From: Campylorhamphus procurvoides
Taxonomy: Eukaryota > Chordata > Aves > Passeriformes > Dendrocolaptidae
Direction of reading: 5' to 3'
Length of the DNA stretch: 64,000 nucleotides
Assembly: GCA_013396655.1 (NCBI GenBank)
Contig: WBMV01003161.1
Location: 2,416,059-2,480,058 of the forward strand
In this document: positions 59,701 through 62,364 of the stretch, in pieces
Layout: the number at the start of each line of letters is the position of its first letter
Numbering within the stretch: position 1 is the first letter of the stretch
Made by a program: the position numbers and the translations under genes
Notes under the pieces: model-generated
The model's input: only the letters and a program-made list of their open reading frames with translations
What the model was told of the DNA's origin: nothing
Database searches by the model: none

Positions 59701-62100
59701 TACTCCTGTTCTTCAAGTGATAGCAGCGGCTCTACAAAATAGTCCCCATCGTCAGACTTGAATGTGCCTAGCTGAGAGGGACCAGAGAGGAACAGGCAGT
59801 CAGCTTTGGGCGATGACAATCCACTGAGCAGCACTACCCCACAAAATGAGCAGCTAACGAGGGAGGGTGTGTGCCTGCCCACTTCTGCAGCGACCCCTGC
59901 GAGGGCACAGGCTGGAGATCCAGCTTTGGTCACACCACTCGCACCCACGCTGAGCTGCACTGCTCCCTGCAGTCATCCCACTGCAGCTTACAGAAAGCTA
60001 ATTACTAATCACAGGCAGGGAACATGAGAGGGGCACATCTGCCAGACCGCATCCCTACCCCAGAGACATTTCCAAGCCACTCTTGCCTGAGGGGCAATGG
60101 TGCTGCAACGTGCTGGAGGGTTCCAGTATAACCCCATCGTGTGCTGGTTTCATACAGCAGCTCTCCCTGAGACAGGCTTTAAACCCACGTGTACGGATGA
60201 GTGGGCAGTGTCCAGCCAGCAAAGTCCCCGCTTATGAGAGGACAAGACTCCCAGTCGCACGTAACAATGAATGCGGCAATTTGGTGGGCAAATAAAAGAT
60301 ATCCAAGGGAAAAGCCACCCTACAACCATCCCAGACTGGGATACTGGGCCAGTAACGGGGAGGGAGACCTGTCCAGCCACGCACACATACCGAAGTCTAA
60401 GTGAACACATGCACCCAGGGGAGCTGCTGGACCAGAGAGAGCCAGCAGACTTCTGGGGAACCCCTGGGACTGGCTGAAAGGCACCAGGGCAGACAGAAAA
60501 GTCAGTCCTGCTGGGAGGCTTGTGCTCATCTCGGTGCCAGCATCCCTGGACCAGAGGGCACCAGGCTGGGGTGCCAAGCAGGGGGCTTGTCCCGGGGCCA
60601 GCGCTGCTGGAGCCCCCCGTCAGCCCTCCCGGCACTCCGGGGGCAGGGGGGTGTCCCTGCCCGGGGCCAGCCCACGGATCGCCCCCCGGGGTGCCGCTGG
60701 GTGGCACTTTTCGCCCCCAAAAACCCGCGGAGCAGGAGGGGCTCATCCCGGAACCCGACGGAATAATGAGCGCGGGGTGCGACAGCACCCCGAGCGCGGC
60801 GAGGCGGAGCTGCCCGGCCGCTGCCGAGGGAAGGGGCCGGTCCCACCGCTGTGCCCACCCTCCCCAACCCGCTCCTCCTCCTTCTCCTCCTCGCTTCCGC
60901 CCCGGCGTGCCTCCCCTGGGCGCCGGCGGGGCCCGGCCGGGAGCGGGATGCAGGATGCGGGATGCAGGATGCGGGGCTCACCATCCCGGAGCAGAGGCTG
61001 ATGACGGCGGTGAGCCGCGGGCGGGCATTGACGTGGCCCCGGTAGAAGCAATGCCTCACGTCGGCATCGGCCGCCTCGGCGTAGAGGCGCCGCTGCTCGG
61101 CGGCGGGCTCTCCCAGGAGGCTGACGGTGAAGAGCGGGGCGATGAAGGCCGAGCTGGCCGTCAGGTTGAAGAGGAACTGCTGCCCGAAGGCGGACAGCCT
61201 GTAGTGCGCCTTGGGGGAGGCGGCGGCGGCCGCGGTCCAGGCGTCGGGGGCAGCGCTGGTGCTCCGCCGGCGCCGCCTGAAGTGGACATCGGTGGGGAAG
61301 GGCTCGCCGAACTCGTTCACACGGGTAGGAGTCACGATCTCGTACTCGCTGAGCTTCTCCAGCAGCTGGGCTGCGAGGGGACAGGGATGCACATGTCGCT
61401 GAGCGGGGTGGCGGAGCCCAGCACCCCNGACCGGGACCGACACCGGGACCGACACCGACGGGCCGGGACGGGGGAGCCAGCCGCCCGCCCGCCCGCCTGC
61501 CTGCCTGCTCTCCCTCGCTTTCCGCCTCTCCCCCCGTCGAGCTGGTGGACGGGGCGCTCCCGGGAGTCAATTTAAGGGGGCGGGCTCCATAGATCAAGCA
61601 GCAGCAAAGATCCCGCCCTTGGCAGGGACAGCCCTTCCTCTTCTCCCCCACTCCCCTCCTTCCCAACATGTCACTTTCATTCCCGAGAAACTGGCGAAGT
61701 CGCCGGGTTTGGCCGGGACCGGCCGTGGCTGTGGCTGGACGGGGCGGGCGAGGGGAGCCGCTCCCCGCCGGCTCCTGCCAAGAGGCTCTAAAATCGCCAA
61801 GTGGCCCGGGCAGAGCGGCACCGGCAGCTGCCTGGTCTCTGCTGGGGGAAGAGCCACTTTTAGTCACTCACCGGGAGCAGAGATGAGTTTTCTTACATAA
61901 TTGATGTTCTTCCTTTTCTTTTTTTCAAGGCAGCTCGAAGAAATGGACGAGTAATCGAAGAATCCCNCATCCCCAGCGCCCCGCCCCTCCCCGAGCACCC
62001 CCTTACCTTGCCTGGGGTGCAGCTTCTGCCTCCTCGCTCCCGTCCTCAAGCCGTCGATGAAGAGCGTGGTGAGTGCCAGCGCCAGCGGCGCCAGCTGCAT
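2574..62100 (-). CDS. ADAMTS9: ADAMTS9 gene, 29 coding exons (5' part; 3' end outside window)
   Basis: This is a secreted or pericellular zinc metalloprotease of the ADAMTS family, GON subgroup. Family members cleave proteoglycans such as versican and aggrecan, and ADAMTS9 is also linked to ciliogenesis, secretion and vascular and umbilical development (established knowledge). Twenty-nine exons, each bounded by AG and GT on the minus strand, join in phase to 4509 bases, or 1503 codons without a stop. Domain order is signal peptide (1 to about 20), propeptide (to 275), catalytic domain (276 to about 477), disintegrin-like (about 490-575), TSR1 (about 580-636), cysteine-rich (to about 755), spacer (to about 873), TSR2-TSR11 and the start of TSR12. 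The human protein is about 1,935 residues with 15 TSRs and a GON domain, so roughly 430 residues are missing beyond coordinate 1. The many TSRs exclude most ADAMTS members. The paralogue ADAMTS20 has the same plan, but the wording around the furin site and HELGHVFNMPHDD fits ADAMTS9. Confidence 0.96.
8562..8607. repeat. AAACC/AAAC-rich simple sequence
   Basis: A low-complexity tract of AACC, AAAC and ACAC units (ACCAACCAAACAAAACC type), in intron 28. Confidence 0.8.
12968..13005. repeat. TA-rich simple sequence
   Basis: A run of TATA dinucleotides interrupted by GG (TATATATATGG type), in intron 28. Confidence 0.85.
16137..16313 (-). CDS. ADAMTS9: ADAMTS9 exon 28: TSR10 body and TSR11 start
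   Basis: A 177-base phase 0-0 exon (residues 1389-1447). [20 protein letters not shown] has Pro where the fucosylated Ser/Thr would be. [13 protein letters not shown] is strongly ADAMTS9-like. The exon ends with WSAGPWSS. The acceptor is TTCCAG and the donor TCG|GTACGA. It precedes the 13.4-kb intron 28. Confidence 0.96.
16314..16893 (-). other. ADAMTS9: Intron 27
   Basis: 580 bases between TSR exons. Nothing recognised apart from short A and T runs. Confidence 0.9.
16894..17055 (-). CDS. ADAMTS9: ADAMTS9 exon 27: TSR9 body and TSR10 start
   Basis: A 162-base phase 0-0 exon (residues 1335-1388). [20 protein letters not shown] is the TSR9 core, with Ala in place of the Gly after the second Cys. 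The exon ends with WAYGNWGE of TSR10. The acceptor is TTCCAG and the donor GAG|GTGAGT. Confidence 0.96.
17056..17715 (-). other. ADAMTS9: Intron 26
   Basis: 660 bases between TSR exons; nothing recognised. Confidence 0.9.
17716..18000 (-). CDS. ADAMTS9: ADAMTS9 exon 26: TSR8 body, linker and TSR9 start
   Basis: A 285-base phase 0-0 exon (residues 1240-1334), the longest TSR exon. [20 protein letters not shown] is the TSR8 core. A proline-, histidine- and arginine-rich linker of about 40 residues follows (about 1285-1326), then WRIGPWGA of TSR9. A linker at this site is also known in human ADAMTS9. The acceptor is TCACAG and the donor GCT|GTAAGT. Confidence 0.96.
18196..18363 (-). CDS. ADAMTS9: ADAMTS9 exon 25: TSR7 body and TSR8 start
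   Basis: A 168-base phase 0-0 exon (residues 1184-1239): [20 protein letters not shown], ending in [14 protein letters not shown] keeps the fucosylation consensus. The acceptor is CCCTAG and the donor TCT|GTAAGC. Intron 25 is 195 bases. Confidence 0.96.
18509..18613 (-). CDS. ADAMTS9: ADAMTS9 exon 24: end of TSR6, linker, start of TSR7
   Basis: A 105-base phase 0-0 exon (residues 1149-1183). DCEIAVCPP closes TSR6, a short polar linker follows, and WRFGSWTP begins TSR7. The acceptor is TGCACAG and the donor CCG|GTAAGC. Intron 24 after it is 145 bases. Confidence 0.95.
18614..20410 (-). other. ADAMTS9: Intron 23
   Basis: 1.8 kb interrupting the TSR6 unit. Overlapping chance frames on both strands; nothing recognised. 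Confidence 0.9.
20411..20530 (-). CDS. ADAMTS9: ADAMTS9 exon 23: TSR6 body
   Basis: A 120-base phase 0-0 exon (residues 1109-1148): [20 protein letters not shown], then [16 protein letters not shown]. It is bounded by CCCAG and CAG|GTAAAT. With exon 24 it makes one TSR unit, so this repeat is the only one seen here that is split by an extra intron. Confidence 0.94.
20531..21396 (-). other. ADAMTS9: Intron 22
   Basis: 866 bases; nothing recognised. Confidence 0.9.
21397..21561 (-). CDS. ADAMTS9: ADAMTS9 exon 22: TSR5 body and TSR6 start
   Basis: A 165-base phase 0-0 exon (residues 1054-1108). [20 protein letters not shown] is highly conserved in ADAMTS9, and the exon ends with WQVGPWGQ of TSR6. 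CLVTCG keeps the fucosylation consensus. The acceptor is CACAG and the donor CAG|GTACTG. Confidence 0.96.
21562..22660 (-). other. ADAMTS9: Intron 21
   Basis: 1.1 kb; nothing recognised. Confidence 0.9.
22661..22825 (-). CDS. ADAMTS9: ADAMTS9 exon 21: TSR4 body and TSR5 start
   Basis: A 165-base phase 0-0 exon (residues 999-1053). [16 protein letters not shown] is the TSR4 core, and WKTGDWSE at the end is the WxxxxW strand of TSR5. The acceptor is TCGCAG and the donor GAG|GTAGGT. Confidence 0.96.
22826..23558 (-). other. ADAMTS9: Intron 20
   Basis: 733 bases; nothing recognised. Confidence 0.9.
23559..23769 (-). CDS. ADAMTS9: ADAMTS9 exon 20: TSR3 and start of TSR4
   Basis: This exon encodes residues 928-998. 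[20 protein letters not shown] starts TSR3, and the exon ends with WRYSAWTE, the tryptophan strand of TSR4. It ends in phase 0, and every exon from 21 to 29 then starts and ends in phase 0. The acceptor is CACAG and the donor GAG|GTAAGG. Confidence 0.96.
23770..25380 (-). other. ADAMTS9: Intron 19
   Basis: 1.6 kb between the TSR2 and TSR3 exons; nothing recognised. Confidence 0.9.
25381..25507 (-). CDS. ADAMTS9: ADAMTS9 exon 19: rest of TSR2
   Basis: This exon encodes residues 886-927: [20 protein letters not shown], then [21 protein letters not shown]. The cysteine spacing completes TSR2. The acceptor is CTGCAG after a CTCCTGTG-like tract and the donor TTAAG|GTGCAC. Confidence 0.95.
25508..26068 (-). 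other. ADAMTS9: Intron 18
   Basis: 561 bases splitting TSR2; nothing recognised. Confidence 0.9.
26069..26198 (-). CDS. ADAMTS9: ADAMTS9 exon 18: end of spacer and start of TSR2
   Basis: This exon encodes residues 843-885. [20 protein letters not shown] and [10 protein letters not shown] end the spacer. [13 protein letters not shown] opens TSR2, whose CSKLCQ lacks the usual S/T and Gly of the fucosylation motif. The acceptor is CTTTCAG and the donor CAAG|GTGGGT. Confidence 0.96.
26303..26469 (-). CDS. ADAMTS9: ADAMTS9 exon 17: spacer domain
   Basis: This exon encodes residues 787-842: [35 protein letters not shown] and [15 protein letters not shown]. This is the cysteine-poor beta-rich spacer, with a sequon at Asn830. 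The acceptor is TATGCAG and the donor CAG|GTGAAG. Intron 17 after it is 104 bases. Confidence 0.95.
26470..29072 (-). other. ADAMTS9: Intron 16
   Basis: 2.6 kb inside the spacer coding region; a pyrimidine-rich CTCTCTGTCTCC tract lies near 26930-26960. Nothing else recognised. Confidence 0.9.
29073..29168 (-). CDS. ADAMTS9: ADAMTS9 exon 16: spacer domain
   Basis: A 96-base exon (residues 755-785 plus one base) reading [20 protein letters not shown] and then [11 protein letters not shown]. RIPAGAxxIDVRQ is a conserved ADAMTS spacer start. The acceptor is TCCTAG and the donor CTGG|GTGAGT. Confidence 0.95.
29427..29544 (-). CDS. ADAMTS9: ADAMTS9 exon 15: end of cysteine-rich domain
   Basis: This exon encodes residues 716-754: [20 protein letters not shown], then [19 protein letters not shown]. 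The [11 protein letters not shown] element closes the cysteine-rich domain and holds a sequon at Asn739. The acceptor is TTAAAG and the donor TATG|GTAAGA. Confidence 0.95.
29545..30627 (-). other. ADAMTS9: Intron 14, carrying the CR1 element
   Basis: 1.1 kb, of which about 450 bases (29985-30432) is a CR1 LINE fragment on the opposite strand. The rest is unremarkable. Confidence 0.92.
29985..30432 (+). mobile_element. CR1 LINE 3' fragment, 5'-truncated
   Basis: This is about 450 bases of a CR1 retrotransposon 3' end. Recognisable blocks are GAGAGAGCTGGGG, GGAGGCTCAGAGGAGACCT, CTCTACAACTCCCTGAAA, GGAACAGGCTGCCCAGAG and the 3' end with GGTCTTTTCCAGCCTAAATG and ATCCTATGATTCC. It lies on the plus strand, antisense to the host gene, in intron 14. 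No intact reverse transcriptase is present; the longest frame (29982-30233) is a chance or remnant frame. The start is approximate. Confidence 0.92.
30628..30764 (-). CDS. ADAMTS9: ADAMTS9 exon 14: cysteine-rich domain
   Basis: This exon encodes residues 670-715: [38 protein letters not shown] and LCR, the hallmark of the ADAMTS cysteine-rich domain. The acceptor is GCCCAG and the donor CCGG|GTAATT. A CR1 element sits 196 bases beyond the donor, inside intron 14. Confidence 0.97.
30867..31048 (-). CDS. ADAMTS9: ADAMTS9 exon 13: end of TSR1 and start of cysteine-rich domain
   Basis: This exon encodes residues 609-669. [18 protein letters not shown] and NTEPC finish TSR1. [16 protein letters not shown] and VRWVPKYSG begin the cysteine-rich domain. 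The acceptor is CTGCAG and the donor GGCA|GTAAGT. Intron 13 after it is 102 bases. Confidence 0.97.
32896..32941. repeat. 25-bp tandem duplication
   Basis: CCTGTGGACTATTCCCA at 32896 is repeated as CCTGTAGACTATTCCCA at 32921, with one substitution and a period of 25. It is in intron 12. Confidence 0.85.
36271..36390. repeat. Imperfect direct repeat rich in AAAGCAGCCA
   Basis: CCAAAGCAGGAGTAAAATGG at 36301 recurs with changes at 36364 (CCAAAGCAGGAATGAAATGG), and GCAAAAGCAGCC at 36272 recurs at 36354. This suggests a local duplication followed by indels. It lies in intron 12, near exon 12. Confidence 0.75.
36761..36906 (-). CDS. ADAMTS9: ADAMTS9 exon 12: end of disintegrin-like module and start of TSR1
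   Basis: This exon encodes residues 561-608 plus two bases. [11 protein letters not shown] closes the disintegrin-like module. TSR1 starts with [17 protein letters not shown]: tandem Trp residues and the CSRTCG motif, a C-x-x-S/T-C-G O-fucosylation consensus. The acceptor is CTCGCAG and the donor CTGA|GTAAGT. Confidence 0.97.
36907..41395 (-). other. ADAMTS9: Intron 11
   Basis: 4.5 kb, AT-rich at 40300-41200, with a small minisatellite at 39971. Nothing else recognised. Confidence 0.9.
39971..40013. repeat. Degenerate 10-bp minisatellite (TTTGTCTAAA-like)
   Basis: Four imperfect copies of a unit near TTTGTCTAAA follow one another. It is in intron 11. Confidence 0.8.
41396..41500 (-). CDS. 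ADAMTS9: ADAMTS9 exon 11: disintegrin-like module
   Basis: A 105-base in-frame exon (residues 526-560) reading [20 protein letters not shown] and ending [11 protein letters not shown]. Cysteine spacing is typical of the ADAMTS disintegrin-like module. The acceptor is AAGCAG and the donor AAAG|GTCTGT. It lies before the 4.5-kb intron 11. Confidence 0.95.
41716..41857 (-). CDS. ADAMTS9: ADAMTS9 exon 10: catalytic/disintegrin-like junction
   Basis: This exon encodes residues 478-525: [11 protein letters not shown], then the disintegrin-like module ([20 protein letters not shown], ending VCPYM). The acceptor is TTGTAG and the donor ATG|GTAAGT. It ends in phase 0. Confidence 0.97.
41858..42724 (-). 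other. ADAMTS9: Intron 9
   Basis: 867 bases; only the short ATGCA-type repeat near its 5' end. Confidence 0.9.
42674..42716. repeat. Short ACATGCA-type direct repeat
   Basis: ACACATGCACATGCAAA is followed after a short spacer by ACACATGCATATGCAAA, with one substitution. It ends just before the donor of exon 9 (42725), inside intron 9. Confidence 0.8.
42725..42871 (-). CDS. ADAMTS9: ADAMTS9 exon 9: third zinc ligand and Met-turn
   Basis: This exon encodes residues 429-477. FNMPHDD supplies the third zinc His (434) and the following Asp, completing the pattern HExxHxxNxxHD. HVMAP contains the Met-turn (Met452) typical of metzincins. The end of the catalytic domain follows ([17 protein letters not shown]). 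The acceptor is TGTTAG and the donor TGGA|GTAAGG. Confidence 0.97.
42872..44625 (-). other. ADAMTS9: Intron 8, inside the zinc-binding motif
   Basis: 1.75 kb between the codons for HELGH and NMPHDD; nothing recognised. Confidence 0.9.
44626..44731 (-). CDS. ADAMTS9: ADAMTS9 exon 8: zinc-binding helix HELGH
   Basis: This exon encodes residues 394-428 plus two bases: [14 protein letters not shown], then the active-site helix with AHELGH. His424 and His428 are zinc ligands and Glu425 is the catalytic base. The third zinc ligand (His434) lies on exon 9, so intron 8 splits the zinc motif. The acceptor is TCCTAG and the donor CATGT|GTATG. Confidence 0.97.
44852..44892 (-). CDS. ADAMTS9: ADAMTS9 exon 7: very short catalytic exon
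   Basis: Only 41 bases. It completes Arg380 and adds [13 protein letters not shown] plus one base. The acceptor is CTTTCAG and the donor CTGG|GTAAGG. It enters and leaves in different phases (2 in, 1 out), so skipping it would shift the frame and remove the zinc site. Introns 6 and 7 around it are 402 and 120 bases. Confidence 0.93.
44893..45294 (-). other. ADAMTS9: Intron 6
   Basis: 402 bases; nothing recognised. Confidence 0.9.
45295..45416 (-). CDS. ADAMTS9: ADAMTS9 exon 6: catalytic domain
   Basis: This exon encodes residues 340-379 plus two bases, reading [19 protein letters not shown] and ending HDTAVLVT(R). It starts in phase 0 and ends in phase 2. The acceptor is TATCAG and the donor ACCAG|GTGTGG. 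The sequence matches the metalloprotease strand that precedes the QDICRAH helix. Confidence 0.95.
45519..45602 (-). CDS. ADAMTS9: ADAMTS9 exon 5: catalytic domain
   Basis: An 84-base in-frame exon (residues 312-339) reading [20 protein letters not shown] and then LVVIHNEQ, which is nearly the same as other vertebrate ADAMTS9 proteins. The acceptor is AACAG and the donor CAG|GTAATG. Intron 5 after it is only 102 bases. Confidence 0.97.
45603..46554 (-). other. ADAMTS9: Intron 4
   Basis: 952 bases; nothing recognised. Confidence 0.9.
46555..46841 (-). CDS. ADAMTS9: ADAMTS9 exon 4: end of propeptide, furin site, start of protease
   Basis: This exon encodes residues 216-311. A basic, low-conservation propeptide segment with a sequon at Asn259 ends in HKRMKR (270-275), a furin consensus. 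The mature enzyme is inferred to begin at Phe276 with [15 protein letters not shown], the start of the ADAMTS9 catalytic domain, and continues to LTLMSI. The donor is ATA|GTGAGT. Confidence 0.97.
48807..48843. repeat. A-rich tract
   Basis: Runs of A broken by C and GCC (AAACAACAAAAAAAAGCC type), in intron 3. It may be the tail of an old retroposed insert, but no element body was recognised. Confidence 0.75.
49011..49075 (-). mobile_element. Short CR1 3'-end fragment
   Basis: About 65 bases matching the reverse complement of the CR1 3' terminus: TCATTTAGGCTGGAAAAGAC, AAGATCATCAAGTCCAA and CATTAACCTG, with similarity lost after GCCAAGTG. It is in intron 3, in the same orientation as the gene. 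Confidence 0.8.
56420..56760. promoter_or_regulatory. CpG-dense patch in intron 3
   Basis: This stretch has many CpGs (GGCGGCCGG, CCGCGGGGCGC, AGCGGCGC) in an otherwise AT-leaning intron, with a CRE-like TGACATCA at 56723-56730. It may be an internal enhancer, an alternative promoter or an old GC-rich insert. There is no transcript evidence. Confidence 0.3.
59609..59771 (-). CDS. ADAMTS9: ADAMTS9 exon 3: propeptide
   Basis: This exon encodes residues 162-215 plus one base. It contains the conserved [10 protein letters not shown] propeptide motif, then a strongly acidic stretch ([13 protein letters not shown]) and a polar tail ending near DTPG. The acceptor follows CCTCTCAG and the donor is CCAG|GTACTC. 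It precedes the 12.8-kb intron 3. Confidence 0.95.
59772..60981 (-). other. ADAMTS9: Intron 2
   Basis: 1.2 kb, increasingly GC-rich toward exon 2, with the heptamer repeat at its start. Frames crossing it are GC-driven artefacts. Confidence 0.9.
60946..60973. repeat. Four-unit heptamer repeat beside exon 2 donor
   Basis: GGATGCA and GGATGCG alternate twice, giving a perfect 14-bp unit in two copies. The array ends seven bases from the GT of the exon 2 splice donor (60980-60981), inside intron 2. Confidence 0.95.
60982..61370 (-). CDS. ADAMTS9: ADAMTS9 exon 2: propeptide
   Basis: This exon encodes residues 32-161, starting in phase 1 and ending in phase 0. It opens with [11 protein letters not shown], a conserved ADAMTS9 propeptide start. 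A run of five arginines at 63-67 fits an early furin site; human ADAMTS9 has one near Arg74. Next come an alanine-rich stretch (78-82), the conserved [11 protein letters not shown], one N-glycosylation sequon (Asn100) and cysteines 139 and 158. The acceptor is CGCAG and the donor ATG|GTGAGC. A short heptamer repeat lies just inside the following intron. Confidence 0.96.
61428..61428. other. Assembly gap (single N)
   Basis: A single N lies 58 bases upstream of exon 2 in gene direction, with GC-rich tandem sequence directly after it. It probably marks a join of unknown true length in the GC-rich 5' end of the gene. Confidence 0.9.
61431..61454. repeat. Two perfect copies of a 12-bp GC-rich unit
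   Basis: The unit CCGGGACCGACA occurs twice back to back, directly after the N at 61428. It is followed at about 61481-61508 by a run of CCGC, CCCG and CCTG tetramers. Such sequence is hard to assemble and may explain the gap. Confidence 0.85.
61540..61590 (-). promoter_or_regulatory. Candidate core promoter: GC box plus TTAAAT box
   Basis: On the minus strand a perfect GC box (CCCGCCCCC, 61576-61584) is directly followed by TTAAAT (61570-61575), a weak TATA-like element. A start site would be expected about 25-30 bases further on, near 61540-61548. As assembled this lies in intron 1, but if the contigs are mis-ordered it would be upstream of exon 1 and could be the real promoter. This is inference from motifs only. 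Confidence 0.35.
61803..61966. repeat. 164-bp near-perfect duplicate, copy A
   Basis: This stretch is the same as 62201-62364 except at 61878 (C here, A in the other copy) and 61901 (T here, C there). Copy A ends exactly at the N at 61967 and copy B starts exactly after the N at 62200. Abutting assembly gaps on both copies makes an unmerged contig overlap, with two heterozygous sites, more likely than a real tandem duplication. Confidence 0.9.
61967..61967. other. Assembly gap (single N), left of exon 1 island
   Basis: A single N separating duplicate copy A from the 232-base island that holds exon 1. Confidence 0.9.
62007..62100 (-). CDS. ADAMTS9: ADAMTS9 exon 1: start codon and signal peptide
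   Basis: This exon encodes residues 1-31 plus one base. The ATG at 62100-62098 has a good Kozak context (A at -3, preceded by CACC). The N-terminus is hydrophobic ([14 protein letters not shown]), as expected of a secretory signal peptide, and is followed by basic residues and LHPRQ, which matches the start of the ADAMTS9 propeptide. The donor is CAAG|GTAAGG. The exon sits on a 232-base island between two single N bases (61967 and 62200), so its position relative to its neighbours is uncertain. An in-frame ATG further upstream is reached only by crossing the N at 62200 and I did not use it. Confidence 0.9.
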
Positions 62101-62199
62101 GGTGCTGCGCGCTGTCCTCGGAGGAGCACCTTCCCCGCGCTCCACTTCTCTTCCTCCTCCTTCTCCCTGCCTTTCCCTCGTTTTTCTCTCCCTTTTTCT
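62101..62199 (-). other. ADAMTS9: Visible 5' UTR or upstream sequence of ADAMTS9
   Basis: Read on the minus strand, this is purine-rich near the N (AAAGGGAGAG-like runs) and becomes GC-rich near the start codon, ending in CAGCACC before ATG. The frame stays open to the N, so only the Kozak context and homology decide the start. Confidence 0.6.
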
Positions 62200-62200
62200 N
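62200..62200. other. Assembly gap (single N), right of exon 1 island
   Basis: A single N separating the 5' UTR side of the exon 1 island from duplicate copy B. The visible 5' UTR therefore stops about 100 bases upstream of the ATG. Confidence 0.9.
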
Positions 62201-62364
62201 GGCCCGGGCAGAGCGGCACCGGCAGCTGCCTGGTCTCTGCTGGGGGAAGAGCCACTTTTAGTCACTCACCGGGAGAAGAGATGAGTTTTCTTACATAACT
62301 GATGTTCTTCCTTTTCTTTTTTTCAAGGCAGCTCGAAGAAATGGACGAGTAATCGAAGAATCCC
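62201..62364. repeat. 164-bp near-perfect duplicate, copy B
   Basis: Second copy of 61803-61966, in the same orientation at an offset of 398 bases and identical at 162 of 164 positions. It begins directly after the N at 62200. It supports the reading that the contig to the right overlaps the one ending at 61966. Confidence 0.9.

Larger units (their letters stand above)
61371..62006 (-). other. ADAMTS9: Apparent intron 1, containing two assembly gaps
   Basis: As assembled this is 636 bases with N at 61428 and 61967. Because copy A of the duplicate and a promoter-like GC box plus TTAAAT are inside it, part of it may be misplaced 5' UTR and promoter sequence. The donor (62006-62005) and acceptor (61372-61371) themselves are sound. 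Confidence 0.6.
60550..62240. promoter_or_regulatory. GC-rich, CpG-rich 5' end (CpG island by eye)
   Basis: CpG dinucleotides and G/C runs are dense from about 60550 to 62240, spanning exons 1 and 2 and the surrounding intron, and fall away sharply on both sides. This is the usual pattern around a vertebrate gene start. No numerical CpG score was calculated. Confidence 0.75.

Noticed and set aside
60150..60788. Minus-strand frame of 212 codons between exons 2 and 3
   Set aside because: It lies in intron 2, has no homology that I recognise, and its Pro/Gly/Ser bias follows local GC content.
60520..61867. Very long open frames on both strands in the GC-rich 5' end
   Set aside because: High GC removes stop codons in all frames. 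Only the minus-strand exon 2 frame matches a known protein, and the others are low-complexity Gly, Ala, Pro and Arg sequence, some crossing N bases.
2574..62100. Identification as ADAMTS20 rather than ADAMTS9
   Set aside because: The architecture is shared, but the motifs at the start of the mature enzyme ([10 protein letters not shown]), HELGHVFNMPHDD and [13 protein letters not shown] match ADAMTS9 as I know it. A direct alignment would settle it.
62200..62265. In-frame upstream ATG at 62265 as the ADAMTS9 start
   Set aside because: It can be reached only by reading through an N between contigs, lies in duplicated sequence, and would put a non-hydrophobic leader before the signal peptide. 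The ATG at 62100 fits better.
61803..62364. The 164-bp repeat as a functional tandem duplication, such as a duplicated promoter element
   Set aside because: Both copies end exactly at N bases and differ at only two sites, which favours an assembly artefact. It is reported as such in the findings.
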